From the NCBI GenBank assembly GCA_020356025.1, contig CP070630.1, positions 389,024 to 453,023 on the forward strand: a stretch of 64,000 nt of DNA. Direction: 5' to 3'. Both the position numbers and the translations under genes were made by a program. This DNA is from Dehalococcoidia bacterium (GTDB lineage: Bacteria; Chloroflexota; Dehalococcoidia; SM23-28-2). Below the pieces are notes generated by a model. It was not told the DNA's origin, made no database searches, and saw only the letters and a program-made list of their open reading frames with translations. Shown in pieces: positions 1 to 8,968 of this stretch (its first letter is position 1; each line of letters starts with the position of its first letter).

Positions 1-28
1 TGCGCCGCTTCTTAACGACAGAGCCCAT
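1..28 (-). CDS. bS22/AURKAIP1-COX24-type small ribosomal protein, N-terminal stub (cut by window edge)
   Basis: Only the first nine codons lie in the window and read MGSVVKKRR on the minus strand. The start ATG at 28-26 is preceded by a good Shine-Dalgarno sequence (CAGGAG, complement of about 34-39) at normal spacing. MGSV(V/I)KKRR is the hallmark opening of the roughly 33-residue, Arg/Lys-rich bS22-like proteins with an AURKAIP1/COX24 domain that bind the small ribosomal subunit in actinobacteria and relatives. It lies 43 bases downstream of proB on the same strand and may be cotranscribed with it. The remaining residues cannot be seen, so the family call rests on the N-terminus and the ribosome binding site alone. 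Confidence 0.65.
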
Positions 29-71
29 ACCTACTCCTGGCGATGGCCTGCCCCCTTTCCAAGGGATTCTC

Positions 72-1235
72 TCACAGAAGCACTAGATTGTCGCGGTGGA
101 CTACCTCCGCTCCGTACTGGTAGCCCAGCATTTCCTCGATGCGCTCGGAGCGGAGGCCGTGAATGGTTTCGATGTCGCTGGAGTTGTAGCTGGTGATGCC
201 GCAGGCGATGCGCTGTCCCTCGCTGTCGCAAATGGCTATGGCATCGCCCCGCTCGAAGGGGCCCTCCACTCGGCGTATCCCCGCTGGCAGAAGGCTCCGC
301 TTCTCCTGGCGCAGGGCTCTGGCTGCTCCCGCATCCACCATTATGCTCCCCTTCAGCGAGAGGCCGGTCAGCATCCAGCGCTTGCGACTCTCCAGGCGAT
401 CCACAGTCGCCGGGAAGAGGGTGCCCAGCGCCTTGCCCTCGGTCAGGCCCACCAGGACGTCCTTCTCCCGGCCGTCGGCGATGACCACGTGGGTTCCGCC
501 GGCGGTGGCCAGTCTGGCAGCCTGGATCTTGGTGGTCATGCCGCCAACACCCCGTTCGCCGCGCTCGCCCGCAAGCTGCTCGATCTCCTCGTCAATCCGA
601 TCCACCCGCTGTATGAGGCGAGCGTCGGGATGGAGACGGGGATCGTCGGTGAAGAGGCCGCCCTGGTCGGTGAGCAGCACCAGCAGGTCGGCATCCACCA
701 GGTTGGTCACCAGGGCCGAGAGATTATCGTTGTCGCCGATCTTGACTCCCTCGATCTCCTCCACCGCTACCACATCGTTCTCGTTCACGATGGGCACGGC
801 TCTCGCTTCGAGGAGGGCCAGGAGGGTGTTGCGGGCGTTCAGGTAGCCCTGGCGATCGGCCAGGTCGCGCTTGGTGAGGAGAGTCTGGGCTACCACGATG
901 TCGTGCCAGGCGAAGAGCTCGTCGTAAGCCTGCATGAGATAGGTCTGGCCCACCGACGCCAGCACCTGGCGGAAGGGTATGTCTTTGCGCTCCTTGGTGG
1001 TGCCCAAGCGATGCCGCCCGCAGGCGATGGCCCCCGAGCTCACGATGAGCACGTCCTTCCCCTGGCGATGAAGGCGGGCCACCTGCCCCACCAGCGACGA
1101 CATCACCTCTAGGTCCAGACGGTCGGTGCCCGCAGTAAGAACGTTGGTGCCGATCTTGACTACGATGCGTTGGTAGCGCACATCCGACGCGCTCACAGCC
1201 TGTGCTTCCATCAACGGTTTCTGGATCTTAGCCAT
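72..1235 (-). CDS. proB: glutamate 5-kinase (ProB) with PUA domain
   Basis: Phosphorylates L-glutamate to gamma-glutamyl phosphate, the first step of proline synthesis in the cytoplasm. The 387-residue protein has the amino-acid-kinase fold: KIGTN at residues 27-31, SSGAI at 66-70, the substrate region around GDNDNLSA, and TDQGGLF in the ATP-binding half. A C-terminal PUA domain covers about the last 100 residues, as in the long form of the enzyme. The ATG at 1235 has no clear Shine-Dalgarno sequence; an in-frame ATG eight codons later is an alternative. A sigma70-like promoter lies just upstream. proA is not in the window. Confidence 0.95.
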   Translation of the reverse strand: MAKIQKPLMEAQAVSASDVRYQRIVVKIGTNVLTAGTDRLDLEVMSSLVGQVARLHRQGKDVLIVSSGAIACGRHRLGTTKERKDIPFRQVLASVGQTYLMQAYDELFAWHDIVVAQTLLTKRDLADRQGYLNARNTLLALLEARAVPIVNENDVVAVEEIEGVKIGDNDNLSALVTNLVDADLLVLLTDQGGLFTDDPRLHPDARLIQRVDRIDEEIEQLAGERGERGVGGMTTKIQAARLATAGGTHVVIADGREKDVLVGLTEGKALGTLFPATVDRLESRKRWMLTGLSLKGSIMVDAGAARALRQEKRSLLPAGIRRVEGPFERGDAIAICDSEGQRIACGITSYNSSDIETIHGLRSERIEEMLGYQYGAEVVHRDNLVLL

Positions 1236-1270
1236 GTCTAATCTGAAGGTTTGCCAGGATTTGCTACCGC

Positions 1271-1300
1271 ATTATAGCAGGGGGCTTCGCCAGCGAACAA
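1271..1300 (-). promoter_or_regulatory. sigma70-type promoter for proB
   Basis: On the minus strand a perfect TATAAT (1276-1271) is preceded by TTGTTC (1300-1295) with an 18-base spacer. Transcription would begin near 1264, about 30 bases before the proB start. The -35 match is only partial. Confidence 0.55.
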
Positions 1301-1369
1301 CAAAAGCCCTGACCTTCAGCCAGAGCCCTCGCATTCTTCCTGTTGGCGCTCTACGTTGGGGCCATGCAA

Positions 1370-2158
1370 TCACTCGGGTGGGGACTCCTCCTCCTCTTCT
1401 TCTTCTTCGACCTGAGGGGTCAGCTCTCGCCCAAGAGGCAACACTACGTCCGGCCTTTCCTCGCGCCGCCGCGCCTTGGTCGGTAGCCCATCGATCGCTT
1501 GGCGCAAGTCGCCCAGTTGCTGCCAGGCGCCGGCCTCCATCCCGTTCACGGCAACGGCCACCACGCCGGCATCCCGCAGGCACTCCAGCTCGGCGGGGCC
1601 GATGTCGGGTCGAACGGGAGCAAACAAGAGCTTGCGGGAAAGAAGATGCACGCGACGGAGTTCCATCTGGCGATGCACCGTCAGCGGCTCCCGCCAATCA
1701 CCGACCCAGAGGCCCTCCAGGCGAAAGGCGTCCATCGTCCTCAGGAGCGAATCGGTCGGTTGGCCGGAGAGGGCGAGGACGTAGCCCATCTCTGTCTCTA
1801 GGAGGGCTTCGGCGTTAGTGGTCTCGGCATCGAAAACCAGGAAGTCGGCTCCCGCCTCCTTCAGAGCGGCTACAATTTTGCCGCTGGCGGCCATCACCTG
1901 GGCGCCGCAGGGCACATCGCTCGCCTTCTTGGCCCATTTGGCCAACTGACTCATGTCCGCCTGGGGATTGGAGAAGGACAGGAGAACAGCGTCCACGCCC
2001 CGGCCTGCCAGATCGTCGGGGGGCCGCATGCTAGAGGCTGGCCCGTGCACTATCAGGAGCATCGATGGAGTGCCGGGGCGAGTAGCCACCGCCCCAAAGC
2101 CGATGGCCCCCGACTCCAGACGCGTCGCCTTGCGGATCTTGTCGCCTAGCTTGCTCAT
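1370..2158 (-). CDS. uncharacterised protein, probable TIM-barrel fold, poly-Glu tail
   Basis: This 262-residue protein is not one I recognise by name. It alternates short hydrophobic strands with helices in the manner of an (alpha/beta)8 barrel, for example VDAVLLSF, GADFLVFDAE, GLWVGDW, LLFAPVRP and VVAVAVNG. No signal peptide or membrane segment is visible, so it should be cytoplasmic. The C-terminus ends in a run of eight glutamates followed by SPPE, which looks disordered. It lies 134 bases upstream of proB on the same strand, but proB has its own promoter. The fold is inferred from the pattern; no catalytic residues can be assigned. Confidence 0.7.
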   Translation of the reverse strand: MSKLGDKIRKATRLESGAIGFGAVATRPGTPSMLLIVHGPASSMRPPDDLAGRGVDAVLLSFSNPQADMSQLAKWAKKASDVPCGAQVMAASGKIVAALKEAGADFLVFDAETTNAEALLETEMGYVLALSGQPTDSLLRTMDAFRLEGLWVGDWREPLTVHRQMELRRVHLLSRKLLFAPVRPDIGPAELECLRDAGVVAVAVNGMEAGAWQQLGDLRQAIDGLPTKARRREERPDVVLPLGRELTPQVEEEEEEEESPPE

Positions 2159-2410
2159 CTCCTCGCCTGAAAACAGCTATTCTCTCACCCAAGACATTAT
2201 GCCTTGCTTGCTATCGAGCGACAAGGACTTTGGCCGGCTCAGCGGCTGATCCACTTGCCTCCTCGCGGGGCTAGATATCCGGCGGCCGTCAATGGGTCGC
2301 GGGGTTTGCCCTATGGTCGTGGATGCCCTTCTGCTGGGCTCGTCCAGACAGAGCCATGCCGGCCAGTCGGGATCAGACCGAGGTCGCGGATCACTGGTTG
2401 GAGGATCTGT

Positions 2411-3982
2411 CTACCCAGAATTGGCACGGGATCCAACAGGTTCGGGGTGGGGGAGGTGCTGGCGCTCGGCTCTCAATGAATCGTCGACTGCCGATGACCA
2501 GCGCCTACGCCCGTTATCTGCGCCGACAGTGCCTCCGGCGACCAGGCAATCGTCCTCGTGCTGCCTTGCACTAGCGCCCATGGCCTCTACAAACGCCTTC
2601 ACCACTCCCTGGTCGAACTGTGTTCCGGCGTTGCGTAGCAGTTCCTCAAGGGCTTGGTCTCGCGATAGTGGGTCCCTGTAGGGACGGCGCGAGGTCATGG
2701 CGTCGTAAGCGTCGATGACGGCGAAGATGCGGGCCGCGAATGGGATTTCGTCGCCAACCAGTCCTCTTGGATAGCCTGCTCCATCGTACCTCTCGTGATG
2801 AGCGACGACGATCTCTGCCGCCTCTTTGAGGAAATCGAACCCTCTCAGCAGTTCGTAGCCCAGCTCTGGGTGGCGGCGTATCTCTTTCCATTCGCTCTCG
2901 TCCAGGCCGGCAGGCTTGGACAGAACGCTGTCGGCCACGCCTATCTTGCCGATGTCGTGCAGGACGGCGGCGTTTGCCAGCTGAGTAAGGCATGGTTCGT
3001 TCAGTTCCAACCATCGACCCATGGCTACGGCCATTCTGGCCACACGCTGCGAGTGCCGGTGGGTGAGCTTATCTCGTATGTCGAGGGCTGCACATAGGAC
3101 GCCAACCACTCCCGAAGCGAACTGTGAACCGTCTCGTCCGAAGAAGCCTCTTGCTATCCCCTTGCGAGCAAGCTTGTTCGCGTACAGGTCGGCGTCTGCC
3201 CAGTGCACCAGTGCCTGCGGATCATCACCGTTCAAGGGGAAGCTCGAGACGCCGATCGACACTCCGAGGTAGATATCGGCGTCGGGTGTCCGGTGGATGG
3301 GGTTGCTGTCGAGTTCCTGCCAGAGGCGACTCGCCAGGGCGCTGGCTCCGCGAGGATCCGTGTTCGGCATGATAATCGCGAACTCGTCGCCACCCAGGCG
3401 GGCGACGGTATCCCTTGGTCTAGCGCACCTGGCCATAAGGTTGGCGAAATCAACTAATGCAGCGTCTCCCAGATGGTGTCCAAACTCATCGTTTATCGCC
3501 TTGAGAGCGTCGACATCGATCATCAGAATGGTCATGGGGTGTTTGGTTTCAGCGGACGTTTGTAGCTCTTCTTGCAGCCGAGCATAGAAGAAGCGTCGGT
3601 TCCCCAACCCGGTGAGGTCGTCGCGGTTGGCGATCTTGTTAAGTTCGGCTTCCCGCTTCGACAGGTCTGTCGCCAGCCTCTGCGCTAATCGACCCAGCGC
3701 TCTTCGGTCCAGGTAAACAAGACCAGAGGCAACGAGAGCGAGACCCAGAAGGAGCAGCCCCTGGGCCACGTATCCAACTGGGGCTTGGAGGGTGAGCTGT
3801 ACGGCAAAGGTCGCAGCGATGGTGCAGAGAAACGCCAGTCCTCCTGCCAGGTGCATCACGGCGAGACGCGCTCCGGCAGTCGCGCCTGCCTGCAAGGGAG
3901 AGCCGCCGTCTTGCCGGCTGGGCAGGGTAGAGCTTGGTGCGACGACTACGTCTTGACGGCTATTGCCCAACTGGTCCTCCAA
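2411..3982 (-). CDS. membrane-bound GGDEF plus HD-GYP cyclic-di-GMP signalling protein
   Basis: A 523-residue protein with both arms of c-di-GMP turnover. Two hydrophobic segments (about residues 41-62 and 68-90) anchor it in the membrane. A diguanylate cyclase domain (about 115-275) follows, with an intact GGDEF at 197-201 and an RxxD inhibitory-site motif at 188-191, five residues upstream. An HD-GYP phosphodiesterase domain (about 290-470) follows, with HDIGK from 342 and HHERYDGAGYP from 395. Both catalytic motifs look complete, so it could make and degrade c-di-GMP. The last 45 residues look non-conserved. No sensor domain is obvious. GC content appears lower than in the neighbours (one counted line is 53%). 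Confidence 0.92.
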   Translation of the reverse strand: MEDQLGNSRQDVVVAPSSTLPSRQDGGSPLQAGATAGARLAVMHLAGGLAFLCTIAATFAVQLTLQAPVGYVAQGLLLLGLALVASGLVYLDRRALGRLAQRLATDLSKREAELNKIANRDDLTGLGNRRFFYARLQEELQTSAETKHPMTILMIDVDALKAINDEFGHHLGDAALVDFANLMARCARPRDTVARLGGDEFAIIMPNTDPRGASALASRLWQELDSNPIHRTPDADIYLGVSIGVSSFPLNGDDPQALVHWADADLYANKLARKGIARGFFGRDGSQFASGVVGVLCAALDIRDKLTHRHSQRVARMAVAMGRWLELNEPCLTQLANAAVLHDIGKIGVADSVLSKPAGLDESEWKEIRRHPELGYELLRGFDFLKEAAEIVVAHHERYDGAGYPRGLVGDEIPFAARIFAVIDAYDAMTSRRPYRDPLSRDQALEELLRNAGTQFDQGVVKAFVEAMGASARQHEDDCLVAGGTVGADNGRRRWSSAVDDSLRAERQHLPHPEPVGSRANSG

Positions 3983-4223
3983 GATCGCACTGCTGCCTCC
4001 TTGTCATAACGAACGCCCTACCTTAGTGAAGACATCGGGATAGCCCACCCGCTACAAGCTGCGTTAGCACGATTTTGGTGAAGAATCGGTGAATAGCTCG
4101 CAAGTGGGAGTCTGCGGAAACACTTGGGGATACGTGCGCTGCACCTGCCCAGGATTGAGTTATCGAGGCGGTCCGCTAGATGCGTGGTAAGATCGCATGT
4201 GTGACCTAACGGAAGGCTTGCCC

Positions 4224-5264
4224 ATGTCAGAAAGACGGATCGCCAGAAGGCGCGGCCAGCGTGTTGGGCTCACTGACCTCGTATTGCTCGTGGTCCTGGT
4301 GGCGCTCCTATCCGCCTGCGGCGGCGAAAAGGGGATAGCGCGATCAGATGGGACGGTCACTCCGGTCGCCTCGTCTGCTCTCGCCCTGCCCGCCTCCCTG
4401 GGCGTCGATGCCGGCAGCAATCGCATCTACGTAGCCAGCGAGTCACCTGACGCCATATCCGTCATAGACGGCGGCAGCAACTCCGTCGTCGGCACCCTGC
4501 CCGCTGGCCTCTTCCCCCGGGCCATCGCCGTTGACGAGAGCAGCAATCGAATCTACGTGGCCAGCCGTCGCTCTGAGCTCTGGGTGATCGACGGCACGAC
4601 CAACAGCGTTGATGCCTCCATTGCCCTGGACCATAGCCCCATGGTTCTGGCCGTCAACCCCGACGCCGGCCGCATCTACGTGGCCGACTTCGAGGGCACG
4701 CTCTCAGTCATCGATGCCGAGACCAGCGCTGTGGTCGCCACCCTGCTCGTCGGCCGGAACCCGGTCGCAATGGTGGTCAACCTCACCACCGGTCGCATCT
4801 ACGTGGCTACCTATGGCAGCCCCAAAATCTCGGTGGTCGACGGGGAGAGTAACACCGTTGTCGCCAAAGTAGGCGTGGGCGATCTGCCAATCGCTCTGGC
4901 GCTGAATCCGGAGACGAACCGCATCTACGTAGCCGACGGGGCGGCCGGCAATGTCGCCGTCATCGACGGCTCAACGGACGCCCTCATCGCCAGCGTCAAG
5001 CTCAGCGGCATACCGAGCAGTCTGGTCCTGAACCCGGTCACCGAACGCATCTACGTGGCGGAGGCCGACGTCATTTCCGTCCTCGATGGCGACAGTAATG
5101 TTTTGACTGCAACCGTTGCTGTGGGCAACTCTCCCCGGGGTCTGGCGGTCAATGCCGTCACCAACCGCATCTACGTTGCCCTTTCGCTAACCGCTGATGT
5201 GCTGGTGATCGATGGCGCGACTAACGCCGTCATCGCTACCGTAGCGGTGGCTGGTACCCAGTAG
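4224..5264 (+). CDS. YVTN-type beta-propeller lipoprotein
   Basis: A 346-residue surface protein. The ATG at 4224 is preferred because GGAAGG lies seven bases upstream; an earlier in-frame ATG at 4197 has no ribosome binding site. A basic N-region is followed by a hydrophobic core and the lipobox LSAC (Cys32), so it is exported and lipid-anchored. The rest is a string of about 41-42-residue repeats of the type NRIYVA...SVIDG...VVATV, seven or eight in number, giving a closed propeller. Such proteins are usually extracellular binding scaffolds; the ligand cannot be told. It is divergent from the GGDEF/HD-GYP gene and monocistronic. Confidence 0.85.
   Translation: MSERRIARRRGQRVGLTDLVLLVVLVALLSACGGEKGIARSDGTVTPVASSALALPASLGVDAGSNRIYVASESPDAISVIDGGSNSVVGTLPAGLFPRAIAVDESSNRIYVASRRSELWVIDGTTNSVDASIALDHSPMVLAVNPDAGRIYVADFEGTLSVIDAETSAVVATLLVGRNPVAMVVNLTTGRIYVATYGSPKISVVDGESNTVVAKVGVGDLPIALALNPETNRIYVADGAAGNVAVIDGSTDALIASVKLSGIPSSLVLNPVTERIYVAEADVISVLDGDSNVLTATVAVGNSPRGLAVNAVTNRIYVALSLTADVLVIDGATNAVIATVAVAGTQ
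4421..5180 (+). repeat. in-gene tandem repeats of the YVTN propeller
   Basis: The DNA string cgcatctacgt(a/g)gc recurs about every 120-127 bases, near 4422, 4549, 4671, 4795, 4920, 5047 and 5168. The near-identity at DNA level suggests the propeller blades grew by recent tandem duplication or are kept alike by gene conversion. Confidence 0.8.
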
Positions 5265-5531
5265 GGCCCCTGGGCAGCTGATCCCGATCGCGTTGTCAGT
5301 CAGACAATACGTAGGCCCATCAGGCGGCTCGCATCCGCATCTATCGGGCATTCGTAGCATCATTGGCGCGGGCTATCGACTCCAAGGACAGACAGGTATT
5401 GGCCATGCAGATCGCTGCAAAGGCCAATCTGTCCTGTAAGGTGTTCTTACGCTATCATGAATATGTGAAGGCATTTTCCTTCAATCTTGACAAGGCCGGC
5501 GTTTGCCTGCGCCCTACGAGGAGGTCTGGAC

Positions 5532-6542
5532 ATGGTCGCTGCCCTGCCGAAAAACCTGGATGAGGACGGGTTCTACGGCATTCGCCTGGAGTCCATAGGC
5601 GGGCTCGGTGCTCACCTGGCCGGCCAGATCCTGGCCGAGGCCGGGGTTCTGCGCCTGGGCCTCAATGGCTCGCACTTCTCCTCTTACGGCTCCGAGAAGA
5701 AGGGGACACCCGTGAAGTCTTTCATCCGTTTCTGCAGGCCCGACCAGACAGTGCGCACCAACAGCCCCGTCGAGCGGCCCCACGTAGTAGCGGTCTTTCA
5801 CGAGGCGCTCATCGGCCGCGAGAAGGTGGCCGTGGGGCTGCGACCGGATGGAATCATCATCGTGAACAGTGTTGCCTCGCCCGGGGAGATGAAGGAGCGC
5901 CTCGGGCTGCCGGGCGGCACCGTCGGCGTGGTGGACGCTCTCGGCATCGCCGTGGCTGAGAACAGCCGTCCAAACATGGCGATGCTCGGGGCGGTGACCC
6001 GTGCTGCCGACTTCATCGACCCCGAGGCGGTGAAAGCCTCCATTCGCGAGACCTTCGGGCGTCACTACCCTCAGATGCTGGAAGGTAACATGCAAGCCTT
6101 CCAGCGGGGCTACGATGAGCTCCGCCTGGAGACATTCCCGGTGAAAGGGGAGTGGGCGGACGCTGTTGCGCGGCCCCAACCGGCTTATGGCTATCTCAAC
6201 GCTCCCTGGGGTGGCATGGTGACCAACCCGGGCAACAGCGCCACCAAGGACCTATCGGCTTCCCGCCAGGGCTTTCTGCCTGCTCTGGATCTGGAGAAAT
6301 GCGTCCACTGCGGCCTCTGCGACATCGTCTGCCCAGACTACTGCTTCGTCTGGGAGACCTATACTAAAGACGATGGCAAGGTTGCGGCGCGCCTCGTTGG
6401 CATCGACTACCGTTACTGCAAGGGTTGTCTGAAGTGCGTTGAGGCTTGCCCCACGGATGCCCTTGTGGAGATGCGAGAGACGGAGGGCTACGCCGAGGCT
6501 CATAGCGTGGCTCTGTTTCCCAACCCCGAACAGGACAAGTAG
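5532..6542 (+). CDS. 2-oxoacid:ferredoxin oxidoreductase, gamma subunit fused to ferredoxin (delta) domain
   Basis: Partner of the next gene in CoA-dependent oxidative decarboxylation of a 2-oxoacid with reduction of ferredoxin. The start at 5532 is chosen for the GAGGAGG seven to eight bases upstream; an ATG at 5487 lacks one. The N-terminal half (336 residues in total) is the gamma domain (IGGLGAHLAGQILAEAG). The C-terminus carries two [4Fe-4S] motifs: C257, C260, C263, C267 and C296, C299, C302, C306. Gamma and delta are separate polypeptides in many four-subunit enzymes, so this is a fusion. The substrate (pyruvate, 2-oxoglutarate or a branched 2-oxoacid) cannot be fixed from sequence. 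Confidence 0.88.
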   Translation: MVAALPKNLDEDGFYGIRLESIGGLGAHLAGQILAEAGVLRLGLNGSHFSSYGSEKKGTPVKSFIRFCRPDQTVRTNSPVERPHVVAVFHEALIGREKVAVGLRPDGIIIVNSVASPGEMKERLGLPGGTVGVVDALGIAVAENSRPNMAMLGAVTRAADFIDPEAVKASIRETFGRHYPQMLEGNMQAFQRGYDELRLETFPVKGEWADAVARPQPAYGYLNAPWGGMVTNPGNSATKDLSASRQGFLPALDLEKCVHCGLCDIVCPDYCFVWETYTKDDGKVAARLVGIDYRYCKGCLKCVEACPTDALVEMRETEGYAEAHSVALFPNPEQDK

Positions 6543-6585
6543 CCGCACCAGGTGACTCTGGGTTGATTGGGCAAGGAGGGAAATC

Positions 6586-8871
6586 ATGGCTCAGTTAGTC
6601 GGCGAAGAAAAGGCGAAGCTCGCCCAGAAGGTGGACTTCCGCACCGGCAACGAGATGGCCGCGCGCGCGGCCAAGCAGATCAACTTTCACCTGATGGGCT
6701 ACTACCCCATCACGCCCTCCACCGAGGTTGCTGAGTTCTTGGACGAAATGAGGGCGGAGGGGGAGCACGAGATTCGCATGATCCCCGCCGACGGCGAGCA
6801 TGGGGCCGCTGGCATCTGCTACGGTGCCACCAGCGGCGGCGGGCGCGTATTCAATTGCACCGCCTCTCAGGGCTTCCTCTACTCTCTGGAGCAGCTCCCC
6901 GTTCAGGCGGGCAGCCGCTTCCCCATGCTCCTGCAGCTCGTGAATCGCTCGGTCAGCGGCCCCTTGGACATCCGCTGCGACCACTCCGACCTTTACTTTG
7001 CCCTGACCACCGGCTGGATCATCCTCCTGGCCCGCGAACCACAGGCTGTCTACGACATGAACATCGTGGCCGTGCGCATTGGTGAGCACCCCAAGGTTCG
7101 CCTGCCGGTCATCGTGGCCTACGACGGCTTCTTCACCAGCCACCAGAAGCGACGGGTGCAGTACTTCGAGAACGATGAGGCAGTGACGGACTTCGTCGGG
7201 CGGCCGCCCGAGTTTCCCCACACCTTGGACCCTCGTCAGCCCGTGACCGTCGGCGCCTACATGAATGACCCCGACCTCATCAACAACAAGTACCAGCTGA
7301 AGCTGGCGATGGACGCCGCCCGCGAAGTGATCCCTCAGATCCTGGAGGAATATGGCCGGATCAGTGGACGGAGCTACTCCTTCCTCGACCTCTACAAAAT
7401 GGACGACGCCGAGGCGGCCGTTCTCCTCATCAACTCAGCCGCCGAAACGGCCAAGGACGTTGCTGACCGCTTGCGCGAGCAAGGCCAACGCGTGGGCGTC
7501 GTCAGTCTCAATGTGCTGCGTCCCTTCCCAGCCGAGGAACTAAGACAGGCCCTCAGAGGTGTCAAGGCCCTCACCATCGGCGAGCGAGCGGACGCGTATG
7601 GTGCTCAGGGCGGCCCCCTTTCCCACGAGGTGAAGGCAGCCATCCAGGAGGACCCCAAGAATCGTACTCTCTGCCTCACCCGCGTCTACGGCTTGGGGGG
7701 CAAGGACTTCTACGCCGAGGATGCCGAGGAGTTCTTCAACCTCGCCCTGAAGGCAGCCGAAACGGGGCAGGTCGACACGCGCTTCGATTACCACGGCGTC
7801 ACCCCTGGCGATCCGGATAAGCCGCCGATGCAGGTGCTGCCGCCCCTTACCAAGGAGGAGGTCTCGCCTGGCCTGGTGCAGGTCAGCCGCAACGAGGAGA
7901 CGGGGGAGCTCAAGGTGAAGCCCATTGCGCGCTGGCAGCTACCGGTGCAGGCCAAGCGTATCGCCGCTGGCCACGGCGCCTGCCCCGGCTGCGGTATCCT
8001 GCCCGCTCTCAACCTGTTCTTTAGGGGCATTGAGGGCGATGTCGTCATCGTCAACCAGACCGGTTGCGCCGAGATCGTCACCAGCGGCTACCCCTTCAGC
8101 AACCATCGCGTGACCTATATTCACAACCTCTTTCAGAACGGAGCGGCTACGCTGGCTGGCCTGGTGGAGATGTTTCAGGAGCGCCAGCGTCGGGGTGATC
8201 TGCCCGCCGATGAAGACGTCACCTTCGTCATGATCAGCGGCGACGGCGGCATGGACATCGGCATAGGTGCTGCCTTGGGCGCTGCCATCCGCAACCACAA
8301 GATGATCATCCTGGAGTACGACAATCAGGGCTATATGAACACTGGCAGCCAGCTCAGCTACTCCACGCCCCTAGGCCACATGACCACCACCAGCCACGTC
8401 GGCCCGGCTCAGGCCGGCAAGGCGTTTCACCATCGCGACACGCCCCAGATCCTGGCCTCCTGCCACATCCCCTACGTGTTCACTGGCACGGAGGCCTTCC
8501 CCGATGACCTGGTTAAGAAGGCGGCCAAGGCTCAGTGGTATGCCAAGAACGAAGGGCTGGTCTACGGCAAAGTCCTGATCGCCTGCCCTCTCAACTGGCG
8601 CAGCGAGGACCGCCTGGGCGCGAAGATCCTGGAGACCGCTGTCAATTGCCGTTTCTTCCCCCTGTATGAGGTGGAGCAGGGCATCACCAAGCTCACCTAC
8701 GACCCCGACAGGACACGCCATCACGTTGATGTACCCGACTGGCTGGGCTTGATGGGCAAGACCAGACATCTGCTGCAGCCCCAGTATGCCCCCCAGCTTG
8801 AAGCCTTGGAGGCGGAGATCGAGCGGCGCTGGCAGCGCCTCAAGGCCATGCACGACCACCCCCAGCTCTAG
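6586..8871 (+). CDS. 2-oxoacid:ferredoxin oxidoreductase, fused alpha-beta subunit
   Basis: The 761-residue catalytic subunit. Residues 1 to about 390 are the alpha part, opening with GNEMAARAA and YYPITPSTE, typical of the pyrimidine-binding domain; residues from about 455 are the beta part, with GHGACPGCG, a cluster-ligand region, and the thiamine diphosphate motif GDGGMDIGIG near residue 550 followed by NQGYMNTG. The start follows a strong GGAGGG. It lies 43 bases after the gamma-delta gene and is clearly co-operonic. The pair forms a complete enzyme from two polypeptides. Pyruvate is the default guess, but a 2-oxoglutarate or generic 2-oxoacid role is equally open. Confidence 0.88.
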   Translation: MAQLVGEEKAKLAQKVDFRTGNEMAARAAKQINFHLMGYYPITPSTEVAEFLDEMRAEGEHEIRMIPADGEHGAAGICYGATSGGGRVFNCTASQGFLYSLEQLPVQAGSRFPMLLQLVNRSVSGPLDIRCDHSDLYFALTTGWIILLAREPQAVYDMNIVAVRIGEHPKVRLPVIVAYDGFFTSHQKRRVQYFENDEAVTDFVGRPPEFPHTLDPRQPVTVGAYMNDPDLINNKYQLKLAMDAAREVIPQILEEYGRISGRSYSFLDLYKMDDAEAAVLLINSAAETAKDVADRLREQGQRVGVVSLNVLRPFPAEELRQALRGVKALTIGERADAYGAQGGPLSHEVKAAIQEDPKNRTLCLTRVYGLGGKDFYAEDAEEFFNLALKAAETGQVDTRFDYHGVTPGDPDKPPMQVLPPLTKEEVSPGLVQVSRNEETGELKVKPIARWQLPVQAKRIAAGHGACPGCGILPALNLFFRGIEGDVVIVNQTGCAEIVTSGYPFSNHRVTYIHNLFQNGAATLAGLVEMFQERQRRGDLPADEDVTFVMISGDGGMDIGIGAALGAAIRNHKMIILEYDNQGYMNTGSQLSYSTPLGHMTTTSHVGPAQAGKAFHHRDTPQILASCHIPYVFTGTEAFPDDLVKKAAKAQWYAKNEGLVYGKVLIACPLNWRSEDRLGAKILETAVNCRFFPLYEVEQGITKLTYDPDRTRHHVDVPDWLGLMGKTRHLLQPQYAPQLEALEAEIERRWQRLKAMHDHPQL

Positions 8872-8899
8872 GAAGCGACGTCGACCGTTCGGTCAGTCA

Positions 8900-8928
8900 T
8901 TGCCCATGCACGGCGGAGCGAGTATAAT
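8900..8928 (+). promoter_or_regulatory. sigma70-type promoter for the first lipoprotein gene
   Basis: TTGCCC (8900-8905), a 17-base spacer and a perfect TATAAT (8923-8928). Transcription would start near 8935, about 34 bases before the TTG start codon. Confidence 0.7.
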
Positions 8929-8968
8929 TCGCTCGATTTGCATAACTAGTGCTCTGAGGAGGTACACT

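Noticed and set aside
96-1112. 338-codon plus-strand open frame
   Set aside because: Antisense of proB in a GC-rich genome; no ribosome binding site, implausible protein.
5363-5563. 66-codon open frame before the ferredoxin oxidoreductase genes
   Set aside because: It overlaps the structured leader and the start of the real gene; no ribosome binding site.
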